DNA from: Flabesymbios commensalis
Lineage: Eukaryota; Annelida; Polychaeta; Terebellida; Flabelligeridae
NCBI GenBank assembly: GCA_964017125.1
Contig: OZ024907.1
Location: forward strand, 27,387,216-27,451,215
DNA: 64,000 nucleotides
Direction of reading: 5' to 3'
Shown here: positions 22,501 through 37,500 of the stretch, one piece after another
Layout of the letters: every line of letters begins with the position of its first letter
Numbering within the stretch: the first letter of the stretch is position 1
Made by a program: the position numbers and the translations under genes
The notes under the pieces: generated by a model
What the model saw: only the letters and a program-made list of their open reading frames with translations
What the model was told of the DNA's origin: nothing
The model's database searches: none

Positions 22501-25500
22501 TAACGCCACTGGCTACTGGATCAGAAATGCATAATGGTTATGCATTTCTGATAGCATTGATATGTATGTAAACGTGACTTTGTTATTCACGATAAAATAA
22601 GTTATATCACTTTTTAACTGATGTATAATGGTTTGCTTGGCACACACCCCAAGCACCTAATTTTTATTGTATTAATAATATACTGTGAAATATAAGCTAA
22701 TTAATAATTAAAATAAATTAAATCGCAGAACTAACTAATATGTATGACAATTGTACTTATTGAAAATATTTTCTAGTCAACTGATAATCTTTGTATATAT
22801 TTACCTCAGAATTCAATATTTTTTTAAAATATGTATTTATTTAAATTATTATCTAGTCATATGTAGTATATTTATATTATATTATCAAATCTAGGATAAT
22901 GCAGTGGAACAGGGAGCGTTCCATTATGTTCAGTGTTTTTTATTTATCCCTGGTGACTAGTATGGAGGTACTACGTTTTCTTATTAATCTTGTATTATAA
23001 TAATGTTTTTATTCCATAATGCTACATTATTTCATCCATGCGTTGTCCAACAAAGTCTGGTTCTGCAGAAACATATAAAAAAGCACACAAAGAAGTGCCT
23101 GTGGGCTTCTCTCGGTAGAAATGTCAAACCGCAATTGATCTGGCTTCTGATTCCGAATATATATGTACACACTTCATAATATTTATTCAATTTATTTGCC
23201 AGATGTTTGATATGCTTGTGCTGTGTGTGTTGTTAAGGCCCATGTATGATATTCTACCCCCTAAATTAAACAACTGAATGACGGCGGTGATTGGATAATT
23301 TTGTCATGTGACAGGCTGAGTCACTCGATTGGTCGGGGGTAGAGTACTAGACTTGGACCAACATGGCCAACATTTTAATCTGAATTTAAGACAATTGACT
23401 GACGCTGATGCTGGGTTGTATTTAATTTTACCAATGTAAATTATATGATTTTGAAATTAGTTATGACTTTATTATTGATTTTGTATTTGCGCTCAACCTA
23501 AATATCATCTGTGCACATGTTTATCCAACGTACATGTTTATGTAATTACTGACTTCCTTTCTCATATGCAACTTTTTTCTTCTAAAGCAAACATATTCCT
23601 ATATTAGAGCCTGATTAAGACCACTCGAATGAGTTCAGGCCAATGAATACAGATATTACTGTTCAGACTTTGAGCCAGTATATAGGCTAATATCATCAAT
23701 GCCATGTCAATGTATACTAGATTGTGTAATTACAATATTCAAAACGCATAGAAATGCAAATGCCCTAAACTTGTTTTTTATGTATTGTTTTATTCAATAA
23801 CGTTATAAAATATAAGGTATATACATCCTGTAAACATCTCATATGTATCAATATATATTAAAGTTTTTTAAATAATATATAATATAATATATAATGAAAC
23901 AATACGACATAATTGATAGTACATGCAACGTTAACAATTTAGTTTTTCTGCTATTTTGCAGGATCCAGCTGCATATCCATCTCGATTATTCCTTAAAAAA
24001 CGGAAGATCAAATGATCAATCACCGATGTTATACGTTATTTTTGACATAAAATTGATGTATTTTCATTATCATTTGCACAATGGTCAACGTGTTAAACCA
24101 ATATTTAACCAACACACCCAGCCAACACGAGATGTCGATCTTTTGATGGTTTAATGTCACCTTTTAACCCTTTTAAGCATAAATTTACCATTGTCATCTT
24201 CATCCACTACAAGCCGCGAATTGCTGTCGCAATTCTCGACTTGTACTGGATGAAGAAGATTTGATTTAGTTTAAAAATTAAAAAAAAATACCATGTATTG
24301 GTAAATCAGTTTCAGGGAAATTGTCGTTCTAAGACCCTCGGTTGTCAGAAAATGTAGTCTGTTTTCAAGGATGTAAAATGATGCTTTAATGCATCGTGGG
24401 GGCTTAAAGGGTTAATTAATGTCTAGTGTACTAGTGTCTGATCCCTGTCCAGAGAAGCTGACACCTAGCCTAACTGACTGTGGCCATATACATGTACAAT
24501 ACACAAGCATTCTAATAGCTGTAGGTATCTGATACGACCAGATGGGACATTGAGATAACGTGACACACATAATATTGCCAATGAGTCAATGTGATCATGC
24601 TACTGTTATGGGCCTAAAAATATCGATGTCAAAGATTGTTTTTACATGAAAATATGGGCGGGGGCCCTAGGGTAGTGGTTAACACCGCTGCCTTTCACGC
24701 CAGAGTTCGGGGTCCGGTTCCCGGTCACGGCGGTTTGAAAGAAACAAAAATGTTTCTTCCCCATCCATGTGTGAAAGTCAATATTGTGGGGAGCCTCCGT
24801 GACCGAGAGGTAGCGTGCTCGGCCTCAGACCGCCAGGGCTCGAATTTCGGATCCTCTGTCTGGAGGACAGTGTCATCTCAATCATCTCACCATCCTCAGG
24901 AGGTTCTCCTGGCCCAGTTTAGCCGATATGTGCACAAAGGTGGCCTAAAGCCCGATTCATTTCATTACATGAAAATATATGTGGGTGGTTCAGCAAAATA
25001 ATCGAAAAACAAAATTTAATTCTCTTACTGTATTTTGGTCCCTTTCAATGTGCCCGACAATCACAACAACCATTCACTCAACGACGTGTCGGGTCATCTC
25101 GGCTTAATTAATTTTGTTCATGAAAGGATTGTCTGAACTAGATCGCAAAATCATTATCCTAAAAATGAAACTTGAGTTGAGTGGGTCCAGATAATTTCGT
25201 GTAAAATATGTTTTTTTTTCAACTTCCATAGCTTCTAAATTATAAAGCAGTCATATTTCATAATCTTAAGTATAAAGTAGTTATGATATTAGGTATATCA
25301 AGATTGAATTGCGGTAATACTAACGCTGATAACTTATGCTACTCTCAATATGGAAAATTGAATACAGGTACATGAGATATAAAAACAATTACCAAACGAC
25401 TATACAAACGATTATAAAACAGTCCTAATTAGAAAGTGGCCTACCGTATTTCATTATAATATTTAAAAAAATGCGTATTTTCATTGTCTATTGTCAAGTT

Positions 25501-28500
25501 TTAAAAAGTAGCAAAATTCACATATTATTTTTAAGGTCAATAGGTATTAGCATACAGTTATTATCGCATCCCATAGCCTATCTGATACATTTTGTTTGTT
25601 GTACCGTCTTATCTTGGATAAACAATCAGTAGGTTATTTTCTACAGCGACGCATATGTTCCACATTCAACATTGCCAGATAGCATTGTTTCATTTTCTAC
25701 AAGCGGGCTATATTCTTATAAAATGATAGAAAGTAATAATAAATCTCATTTCAGCTGATATTTAAATATGAATAATTTTCCTACGCATCTTCTGGTCTAT
25801 TACAGCATGGGTTAATGGATTTATGGAATACGCCAATAATTGTGCTACGTGGCTCGGGAGAGATCCACTTGAATTAAAGGCTAAACCTATGCACTTTCCA
25901 GATCAGTAGATACATAATTGCATGTGTCACATCACCTGACATCCGTCTTGTGAGATAATCCCAATTAGAGTGAGGATGACGGCACCAGCAATTTAAAGTT
26001 ATGTCAACTACTCAACAGATCAGATTGTCATGTACTTAGCCCTGCCGTAATTGATATGGTAATTATAACTGTCCGCCAATTATATCCCATTACTTTTGGC
26101 GTATCATTACCGGTCATATTATTTAAGCACTAGGAATATTTCCCAAACATTTTTCAACAACTAAGACTAGAATAGTATTATATGAGTATGACCAGGTAAA
26201 GACTCCTTCACTGGGGATGTCGCCACACAAGGTTCCGATATTTACCTCCCTTGTGGTTGTCCAGCTACGCGACTTTCCATATTATGACCTGAAAATTCAA
26301 TCTGGGATTATAATATGATTGGTGTAGATTGGAGAGCTTGGAGGGGGGTCCTATATCGATGTTGATTTTTAAATGAGGGCCTTGTCGTTTGTTACAAAAA
26401 AAATCCCCAAATTGTGTCCCTGAAGAAGCATGAACGACAGAGAGTCCATGCATATTGCCTTGAAAAATGTTCTTATAGTGCATAACAAACGCCGCGAATT
26501 ATGAATACGAATAGTTTAAAATGATCACTTCAAAAACGGTGAATGTCAGTTTGGGATCAAATGGTTAGATATAGAGTGATGCACTTACTGATAATAATGA
26601 CGTGGTGTAATTATCAGGCTGGCACGAAAGCTAATACCAGACGATGCTTTTATAATGGCCATAGGCTGCCTTTCCATTGACGCGATTAAATGACAGCGCG
26701 GGCGATCGCGCGCGATCGGCCGCGCGGTCATTTAATCGCGTCAAAGGAAAAGCAGCCTGGTGCTGGCCCAGCGTCCTGGACGCTTGACCAATATTAAAAC
26801 AACACATAGACAATGTATCATGTTTTCTGTTGTGATGCTTGCATGTCTACAGTTTGACACATGTTCAGTTGATAGGTTACAGAAAACACGAAAAATTGGC
26901 CCAAAACTGGCCCATATTTGGGAAACAATTATTTATCACCCACCAAGCTGTGTATTTACGTGTATATACCACATTTTACTGGGTCACCATAACGTCATCG
27001 CTGTAGGTTGAGTCCGTGATCCACGCAGACGTGTGACATATTATCCTGTTTCTATTGTCATGATTGTACCAAAACACATTTCTGGAAACTGATCCCCGAT
27101 GACGTCCACAAGGGATCCAATGCCGGACATTGTTTACAAGCACGGCTTCGGCAGCACACCTCCGGTCACTGACCACGGCCCAGCCCTTCCGCGAACGGGA
27201 GAATAATAATGGTATTAAACCCTCGTATTAGTAATAATACTACTTTATTCAGCTCCCAAAAGAAGAGAACAAGTACATAAAGTACATTATTTCAATAATA
27301 AAATATTACAAAATATCACTAAAACGACCTCAATAGTCAATTTGGGATGTGGCATATGGATTGTGGCAAAGCCGGACACTATCAGCCAAACCATCATTAG
27401 TTACGGAAGCTTTCATGAATCTGTGTATCTGTGTCAATGAGCATATGACTTATCACAAATATATTTAAAAAACGATACAGTGTGCTAGTTGCAATAATTC
27501 CGAAACTTAAAAGACAGCAACCTGCATATCTGGCTAACTTACTTGCTCACCGAAATGCTACAAATAGCTACGTTCCACAAATTCAAATAGATTTGTTGTT
27601 CCCCGTATAAAAAACAAGACTGGTCAGTGGATGAAAAACTTTCTCTATATCAGGCCCAGCCTTATGGAACGCCCTGCCTGTGCCCATACGTAATGCCCAC
27701 ACAATTTTAACATACCGGAAATTACTTAAATCTTACCTATATGTTCTGGCTTTCCCACCCTAGCTCCTCGGTAGGCCGACTCCCTCTTGCCGAACCTTCT
27801 TTGCCCTCTATTATGACACATGATCATGCTAACGATCTGTACGCCTCTGAGCTCGGTCTGAGAACATAGGTGCTACAGAAGTTTATTGGTTGTCATTGGC
27901 TGATCAAATCGGTATTTATAAAATTTATCACAGGAGAACTTATTTAGGACACCTTGACACGTGATGAACTGAACAATATATCACTCATCCTAATGTCGGA
28001 CTATTGTTGGCCCACCGTCTACGATGCTGAGCCAACATTAGCCTAGTATTGGGTTACCGTGTCGTGTTCAGCGTCACGCTGAATGTTGGTCCGCCGTCTG
28101 TGACGTTGGCCCATAAATGCCATCTTCATCTATCACCCCTTGATATCACGTATATGTGCTATGCGTTCAGAACCCCCCTCTTCCCTGCCCAACTCCTGCA
28201 GGCCAGACAATCTGACCTGAGTGTGACCTCCATACCACAGTCAGTAAACCGGTGACGTCACAATGAATATTCATGATGCTCGCACCCCCTCCATTTCGTA
28301 CAGGCCTCAAACACACCTGTTGTCAAGGTCAGACCAACATTTACCAGACATTGGGTCAGTGTCGGCTTGCACTGCCTGACTCGCAGCCCAGCAAACACGA
28401 GGCGTTGAACCAGTGCTGGTTTCATGCTGGACCAGCGTTGCAGACGGTGGGCCACAATTGGATCAGCATCGGGTCAATGTCTCGTGTTTGCTGGGAGTGT

Positions 28501-31500
28501 TGACAGGCCACATTTGTGTTTTGCACATCACAGGATGTGAAGATAATAAAGCTGTTGCCCAACTGATTGAGCCTAATGACGATTTTTTTACTGTTCCACC
28601 ACATCAAAATACATAGTCTCCACCTGTCTACTGTCCAGAGGAGCTATTTATTATCATTAATTACAAAAACCATTGACACAACATCTAATAGCTATCAACC
28701 TTTATGGTTACGCTGGTGAAGGGGAGACATATTCAGTTGTTTTTTACAAAAAAACTAGACTCTTCTAGTTTTATGTTTGCAGGATCCGTTTGACCAGCTC
28801 AAATCAAGGACATACATTTTATGTACGCAGAGAGCTCCTGGATTACATTTAATTATCGAATGAATGAATGAATGAATGAATGAATGAATGAATGAATGAA
28901 TGAATGAATGAATAGACGGTTGGATGGATTTATGAATGAATTATTGAATAAATGATTTAATCAATTAATGAAAAAATTAATGAATGAATGAATGAATTAA
29001 TGAATGAATGAATAAATGAATGAATGAATGAATGAATAAATGAATGAATGAATAAATGAATGAATGAATGAGACTAACATCTGTGGAGCTCTTGCGTTGG
29101 TATTAGGATATCCTGAGTGTGTCACAATGCTCTTATTATCATATATAAGCGCGTGTGGGTGAGAGGAGAGCAGGATGATTAGACATTATTAGTGTTTATT
29201 GTCTTATCTCCAGCCACGATGTCAGAAATGGAAATGTATTGCGCGAAGTGGGTGATATCAAAAATACATAATACACATTCTGTATTTCTGGTGATATACA
29301 GTACTGCACCCTAGCGTTACTCCGTCCCAGCAAACAGAGTACATTAAACCAATGCCGACCCACCGTCTACGCGGCTAGCCCAGCACCACACCAACGTTGG
29401 CTCAGCGTTTTGTGTTTGTTGGGCTAAAGAGTGTAACATGGCAGGTCATGCTTTTTCCTCCATATGTATCTGTGTGACATCTTGACCAGGCGTTCTAAGA
29501 TTACTATCCCGACTGAAATTGTATATGTAAGGTTTCCGCCTTAAAAGTCAAAAACGTGACGGTAAACAATCTAGTTATGATAGGAGTACTTCATCCCCAG
29601 GTCACTAGGAAAAGAATCAATACAAATCTCGTTTATTTCCACTTAGAATACTTAATAAAACCGGAATAAATTTGCCTGAATCTTCCTTACTTTAAATAGT
29701 TTTTAATCGCAGTATGTCGAAATCCGTATGAGAAAATAATAAATTTAGAAATCGCTTTTTTTAGAATATAATTAAAAAAATAAGTAGGTCGGTCATTGTT
29801 ATTGTTTGTCTAATATTTCAACTAATCAAAGCACATTGACTTCGCGTATTTAATGTGTTATTTAAGACCAGATAAATTTCATGTGCGAATATCATGTTTA
29901 CGTGTTTGTTTAAGAATGAGTAGGCGCACACTAGATCGTCTTATTGTACCGATACCTACTTGACCTATAACCAATGTCACGCACGGAGGATAATTAGCTA
30001 GATTTTTAATTACAGACTGTCGCCACGTTTGCCACATTTAATTATTAACACAAAACCCTTACACCTCATCATTTCTAAATATTTGTCTCAGCATTTGTTG
30101 TAAAAAATCAAAGTAGGCTATATTTTAATTAGGCCCAGAAGTTGATAGCAATTTCTGTGGTTTTATTTTAGTCAGGGCAGCACGTTGTCATATGTGCCTG
30201 AATAATAGTTGCAGTTGCAATTGAGGAGGGGCTATGTCAATTTGGTAAATCTTTGGTAGCAGATGAAGTTCATTTTTTGTGTATTTGTCTCTTATATGCC
30301 GAAGAGAGATTAAAATTGTACACCAGCATCATTGAAAGAAACGAACTTTTCGAACCGATGAAAACAAATAGATAATTCCAGTGTATAATGCAATTAAATT
30401 CAACAGATTTTCTTCACTTTTTAGATAAATCGTGGGATTACTGTATAACTAACGACCACAATATAACGATTTACTGTTACACTGTTATTACAATTTGAAA
30501 TATGTTATTATTTTATACAGCTTTCTATCTCACATCGCGCATATTGGTTAAATATCGTTACTCTATTTGAACTGATCTAGGCTTATAAGCCAATTTCGGG
30601 GTTGGGTCTGCATTAATTATTGATGTTATTATCGTACTCCCACAGGTGTTATCGACCACGAGACTTGTGCTGACAACTTCCTGTATCGACCAAAACTTGT
30701 GCTCCGGTTGCGAATTATTTACGTTATACTGACATTGTAGTTTAAATATTTTAATCATCAGTTAAACATGTGGGTGGTCGTACGATAAAATGCATATGGC
30801 ACTGCTTTTTGGTCGATAAAGGCTCAGATCGGTACTTGTCACCGATACAGACACTCGCCTTCGGCTGGGCCTGTATCTGGCGACGCGTACCGATTTGAGC
30901 CTTTATCGACCAAAAATCAGTGCCATATGCATATCTTATCACTGAACGAAGTATTGTAACACAGATCAATAGCATATATAATAAACAAATACCAAATACT
31001 ACTAATAGTTACCTTACCAACGTAACATCACAACAGTATGACACATATCACTACAGAATGACACAGAATAACAGCTCTCTATAGAATGGCGCAGCTCACT
31101 ACAGAATGATGCAGCTCACTACAAAATGACGCAGCTCACTACAGAATGACACAGCTCACTACAGTATGACGCAGCTCACTACAGAATGATGCAGCTCACT
31201 ACAGAATGACGCAGTTCACTACAGAATGACGCAGATCACTACAGAATGACACAGCTCACTACAGAATGCCGCAGCTCACTACAGAATGATGCAGCTCACT
31301 ATAGAATGGCGCAGCTCACTACAGAATGATGCAGCTCACTACAGAATGACGCAGCTCACTACAAAATGATGCAGCTCACTATAGAATGGCGCAGCTCACT
31401 ATAGAATGACGCAGCAGTGCAGCTGGTGAGATGCAAACCGTCGCAGCACGGAAAAGCAGAATCGCGCCGCGATGAAGCGCAGGGTCAGCGTAAAAAGTGA

Positions 31501-34500
31501 TGTATATCACGATAAGGTGCATCCCAACATCTCGATATTGTAGAGAAATTCAACAAAATGACACTGCCCAGCACTAGGGGACTACGTAAATTAGCTTGAA
31601 GCAGATTAACTCAGCTCAAAAAGGCGTGACGCAGCGTAACGAAATACGTGGAAGTACTTTTTTATGGAATTTGCTGTCAAAGTCTGGCGCAGAACAGCAA
31701 ACGCGGCGCTACAAAGCATGAAAACAAACTGAGGGTATATTTTAAAACACGAGGAAGATTTCGGTGTGTTCAGTTTTAGATTTCCCCCTGTTCAGAATAG
31801 CCCTGGGAGTATATCGGAACCAGTTTCAAATCACCCCATCTATAGTTTCAAACTGTCCCTTTCAATTTATCGTTATTTATTATAGCGATATTTTATTTTA
31901 CATGATCCAGGACTACACTAGTTTGTAATCTGTTTTTTTTATTAGTAGATCAAATCACTGATATTGTGAAGGAAATAAATGTTTAAAGATTTGCAAATGT
32001 TTGGTCTCAAATTAAATAAATATGAGTACTTTTATCCACTTTAAGTTGTGGGTCGCTGTAAGGGTTATTTATTCCCTTACAAACTAGCATCGCGCTCCAT
32101 CCACCGCTACACACAACAGCAATGTGATCATTTGAGCTCTTATAGGGTCTGATTAATTTAAAGCTGCAACTGTTGATGCAATGTTATTACCACGCTTTAA
32201 ATGACAAAGGGAAGATTATTGTGAGAAAATTAATCAACCCATCAATTGTGCTGATAGAATTAGGTCTACATGAATTATTTGCTTTCGAGTCAAAATGATC
32301 TGCCACTGAATTAGTAGCAAAGATAATGATGTACAATATTATGATGGTCAACTTGCTAATGTTTATTGACCTCCCCCACCCACATGCACGTGCGCCCACA
32401 ACCAGACCTGCGCACGTATGGGTAGCGGACAGGCTCACTAGTAGAGCTGACATAGAACGTTCAATTTGATTACTCATAATGGTACGTTCTATTTTCTGAA
32501 ATCGAACGTACCATTTTTAGCTTGACAAACTGTTCTCTAATTCTGAATATATATAATGAAAATATACATCGACATTTTAGTCATGAGCAACACATCTTAT
32601 TTCACGCACGCAGCATTTCAGCCACTACGCTATTCCTTGGTTTTGCATGTATAGCGCACATTATTTCATATATATATGTAACGAGGTCTCTCGCATCACC
32701 TCATCAACTCTACCTTTTACAACTAAACGCATTACCTGAGTCACTGGGACAACTTCTCCTCAATCACCAAGAAACAAGATAGGCCTGTTTATAAATAATA
32801 TTAATATATATCCCTAGCAAAATTATATTTTAACTAATCAATATCTGTGTACAATAACTTCAAACAGTGGTAACAGTGATTGATTCCTTTGTTGTCATTT
32901 TTTTATGAAACGTATTTGTGAATCCCGTCCACGGTCGATTCATGCCTAGTGAGAAGGCAACAATTCACTTGTCCTTCAACACCAACACGACTTTGGGTTT
33001 GCTGGGAAGAACCATAGTTTATTTACAGCACACAATTTATACTTCAAAATATATTTTGGCTATAAGTGTAGCCTAAATATGCAATTGTATACTCGCTATC
33101 TGCCGCCTGAATACACATAACTCCACCGACTGGTGGACTTAAATAGCTCTTACTACAAAAATAAAGAGAATCACGTTGTCTTGCGCTTTGTGAAATGTTT
33201 TAGTAAAAACTTAGGACATATTTTATCCTTTATTTCTAGTCAATATTGTTTAGTTATCCGCGAATACATACTTTTAGCAAACTGGTGTTAACCAATCCAA
33301 AGTAGGGCCTACTGTTCTCAAATCTGCTGTTCCGCATTCAACAGTGTTCAAGGTTTTAAACTACGAAATTTCGATACGAAAGGCCAGTGAAGTTATAAAC
33401 CCCTTTGTTATGTCCCAATATGAAGAAAAAGGTGGATCCGATTTAACTTGAACTTTATTTGTTTTAAATAAAAAGAATTACATGATATTAGAAACCAATA
33501 TTGGGTCGTCATTTTTGTAAAGTTGGGTCGTCAAACTGGGTCGTATTTTAAATTTGCACCTGTTGGCCAACCAAACGGCCGAATTAGATTTGTGACTCAA
33601 GCATTAGGGGGCCACTATTGAATATCCGGGGGGGGGGGGGGGAGGGTCAAGTATTTTTGAAATAAATAATTTCGGGCGGACCCTGCGTGAAATAAATAAT
33701 TCACTTCAAGAACTGTTCTATATAAACATGTAGTGGAATTTGAAATTTTCAGCGCGCCGGGTTGAAATAAATACTTTGTCCGCGACAAAAACACCTACCC
33801 CCTCACTTGAGATTGAATGGTGGCCCCCTTAAATGTCTGTCCTGGTATAGCTATGTCACGCTAATAATGATATAATTTGTATATACATCATTCACACATC
33901 TTTACACTAGCGTTTTCTTCATGCCGCCAATTCCAAATGTCTCATAAACTATTTTACTCCACTCGAGCACATGGCGACATTTAGAAATGAAATAAGAGAG
34001 TGGGGGGGGGGGGTCGAGTTATTATGTCATTTTAATCTGACGTTGCTAAATTATTTTGTTGAATTATTTGCGCTCGCTGTTGTTGCTACAAACTTTTAAC
34101 ATACTCTAATTTTCATGGAACTGTGGATTTAAAATTAAATCTATTAACGTTTATAACATGTAGAAGTGCGGTAGATAAACTCACATTTCACTACAATAGA
34201 TATATTAAGCTCATTTTACTACTATTATTCGGACAGCAGCGCAAATTAATCACACAAATACCCCACTGTTAGGTATATATAGACCGCGGTACAGAATCAT
34301 GCAGTTGTACGTTCCCTGAATAAAACATCCCTCACATCCTGACAGGTTGACCTACTCTCATCTTCATGTAAATTGAATATGAAGGCCGACGGCAGCTCAT
34401 TTTTCACACAGTATCTTTCAAAAAAAGATAAACGTGTGAAGTTTCTAAATTGATAGTGAACATCAGATGTTTTTAACATTAAACCAGATTGCTGACGACA

Positions 34501-37500
34501 TCGGACAACTGGCAAAAATGTATAATAATATATAAAAGTGTGCGTGCATTCACGGGATCAAATAAGTGCACTGATGGTGAAGTACTTGTCGGCGCACGTA
34601 CACGTAACTTATATGTGAGAGTCAAATTTCTGGCAAGACAGACCAGCAAACACGAGGCGTTAACCAAAGGAGATGTTGGGCCAACGTCGCAGACGGTGGC
34701 CTAACATTGGGTGAACACCCTTCGTCTGCTGGGAGACGTAGGCTACTATTTCTTCTTTGCTGTTGACCCGATGTTCTGCTGTCGGACACATCATCTCTGC
34801 AGTTTATATTCACTATCAGTCGTTTATTCTGCCGCGTGACATTAATGCCTAAGTGTTTCTTTCATTCGGACAAGAGATGCATTTATTCAGTGATCTTCGT
34901 GTAGGCGATGACCACTTTGCACTTTCTGTATCTAACCGTTTCAACCCTGACGATGCATCAAAGCATCATTTTGCATCTCAGAAGAATGACTGAATTTCCT
35001 AAAACCATAGATTAACCATATTTAGTTAATCTATGCTAAAACCTAGGAGCTTTAGAATGGAAATTATCATTACATTGTTTTGATAATAACAACATTGTTT
35101 TCATTTCTCACCCACTTGAAGTCATCTTCATCCACTGCAAGGCGAGAATTGCGACAGCAATTCGCGGCTTGCAGTGGATGAAGATGACAATGGTGAATTC
35201 AGGCTTGAAAGGGTTAAATTCTCACGTCCTCACATAGACCACTATATATTCTAAGCCTTAAAGTGCTGAATTAATGAAAACCAGGGAGGCCAAAGGTTTT
35301 TTTGCTCAATTTGAAATCATAATAAATGTCTTATTCAGCTCTTTCCGCTTCATTTGAATACATCTGTTATGGGTCTAAGGCTATTATAATTATTTTTACT
35401 CTTACAGCTCGGGGATGCGATTCTGACGTCCAAAGTCGGTCACCGCGCACTCAGTAAAAGTACGCAATTTAGTCTCGACGTAAGGTGGTATTTATAGGAC
35501 TTCATAATTTCCATAAGAATTTAGATATATTTGGGACATGTGTAAGGAAAAAAAACGTGTAGTCTGTGGGTACAAATTGCAGTATGTGGGAGCAAATTCG
35601 AATCTGTGGGAATAGATTAGTTCAAATCTGTGGCCACAGATTCCAACCTGTGTGAACAGATTCGAATCTATGGCCACAAGTTTGAATCTATGGGAACAGA
35701 TCGCAACCTGTGGCCACATAATCGAAACTGTTCACACAGATTAAAATCTGTTCCCACAGATTCTATTTTTTCACCCACAGATTGCAATCTATGGCCACAA
35801 ATTCTATTTTTTCCCTATCACCCTTACAATCGCCGTACAAACCTGACTGCAGCAGTTTTTAAAAACTATAGAGATTGAAAAGAGACTATAGTATCCCCCT
35901 CCCCCGTGCAAATTATACTAGAATGAGAGAGAATATATCATAATTCAGGCCCGCACCGATGGGGGGGGGGGGGTGCGTCGGGTGTGTTCGCACTACCCCA
36001 CAGATGTAAAAATAATACTTTTTATTTCAAATCTAATTTAATGAAATATTGAGAAGAAAGAGTCTACACATACACACGAAAAACTAATCTCGTATGTACA
36101 AAACTGAAGGAGATTGTGATGATCATTAACAGTGTCAGTTAGTAATTGAAGCCTTATGTATGGGTGGCACATATCAATAGAACAGGCTCCCATTTCTAGG
36201 CATTTGAATGCGTCACGAACGTGCTGATGCACCTGAAACAGGATACTGTCCAGCCGCTGCCAGTGTGCTAACCCAAAGTCACCTCAATTTGTCAGTTCGC
36301 ATCAAGATTTGCGGTACTTATGATCCGGAAATGGACGCGTGCCTGACATTGCTTTAACGTTGGATCAACACAACTCACCTACAAACAAGAAACGTATCTG
36401 GTATATCTGGAGCAGATGGACTAGTCCTCGGACTGGTTCATCGCAGATAAATTCCCCTGCTAACACGAGGCATTGACCCAATGTTGTTTTAATGTTGGGC
36501 CGACGTCGAAGACGGCGGGCCAACATTAGAACGGCATTGGGTCAGTGGATCGTGTTTGCTGGAACTCTGTCACATGACAATTCATTTTCAAGTAATCATG
36601 GTAATTGACGTACAGCATCCGGATAGAAACACGTATACGTTCTCCAAATAACCTCAATGGCAAACCTCACAAATGTATCAGACAAACAGACAGGTGTTTT
36701 ATTTACACAACTACAGGTTCTATAGTAGGCTTATCTATAAAAACACCCTGGAAAGGCGTGGAATTAAACTAACCTCACCAAAAAACCTCTGAGTATCCAT
36801 ATATACATAGCTTACAGCATTCATATAATGGGGGACCCCTCGTCAAAACCCTCATTAAAACCCTCCGACCCCAAATCTCAGCGTACTATGACTACCATCA
36901 TACAAAACCACAGCTTTTGCTATGCTATCCATCTCTGACTCTAAACCATGTACGTCTAACTCCGACTAATAGAATTAAGCCTAAACAATGTTAGACGTTC
37001 TCCATTAAAAGCATTGCGATGAAGAAGACGGTATATTTCATCGTCGATGTTGAATATTTCACAGATTTTGCATAATCTATAATGTATTGGCGGTATTGCA
37101 TTAGTATAACTTTCTCTCTCTATTTTTTTAGTTCACGTAAGCTTATTCCATATCTCAACGGCGATGTTTTAAGTTGAGGATATATGGTTCAACGCAGAAT
37201 GATTTCTTTAATCTTTAAATGCATTCTTGACTGGCTGGATGATCCAGGGGTAGATTTAGAATTATACACCAAACGAACACCTTGAAGACAACGACGGGTG
37301 ACAGTTTACCTACAGACCGAGACTGCTTATGTAGATATATTCTGCTTGAGAAGCAATAAGTTTCTTTTAATACGTTATTAAAATACTTGGTGTTATATAC
37401 TAATAAAGGTTTTTATATTGTTCACCTTTTCCCACTATATTATCGCCATAAAAAACGTTACCACACTCTGGTGTATAGGGCTTGTAAAAGATAAAAACTT

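Noticed and set aside
24662-24735. Functional tRNA-Glu gene
   Set aside because: Box A and B and a TTC loop are visible, but acceptor-stem pairing is poor and the unit is embedded in a SINE with target duplication.
24636-25001. 121-codon plus-strand frame
   Set aside because: It coincides with the SINE; tRNA-like boxes and the target duplication explain the sequence.
32187-32477. 96-codon minus-strand ATG frame in intron 1
   Set aside because: No domain or splice context; it contains low-complexity hydrophobic sequence from AT-rich DNA.
35826-35878. A second insulin A-chain-like peptide (minus strand, NCCSQVC)
   Set aside because: It has CC-x3-C but lacks the final cysteine, a cleavage site and an acceptor in phase; the true A chain is at 21467-21639.
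36038-36232. Minus-strand frame after a 'cctgtttcag' acceptor (VRDAFKCLEMGACSIDMC)
   Set aside because: Cysteine spacing does not fit insulin, the phase does not match exon 1, and no family was recognised.
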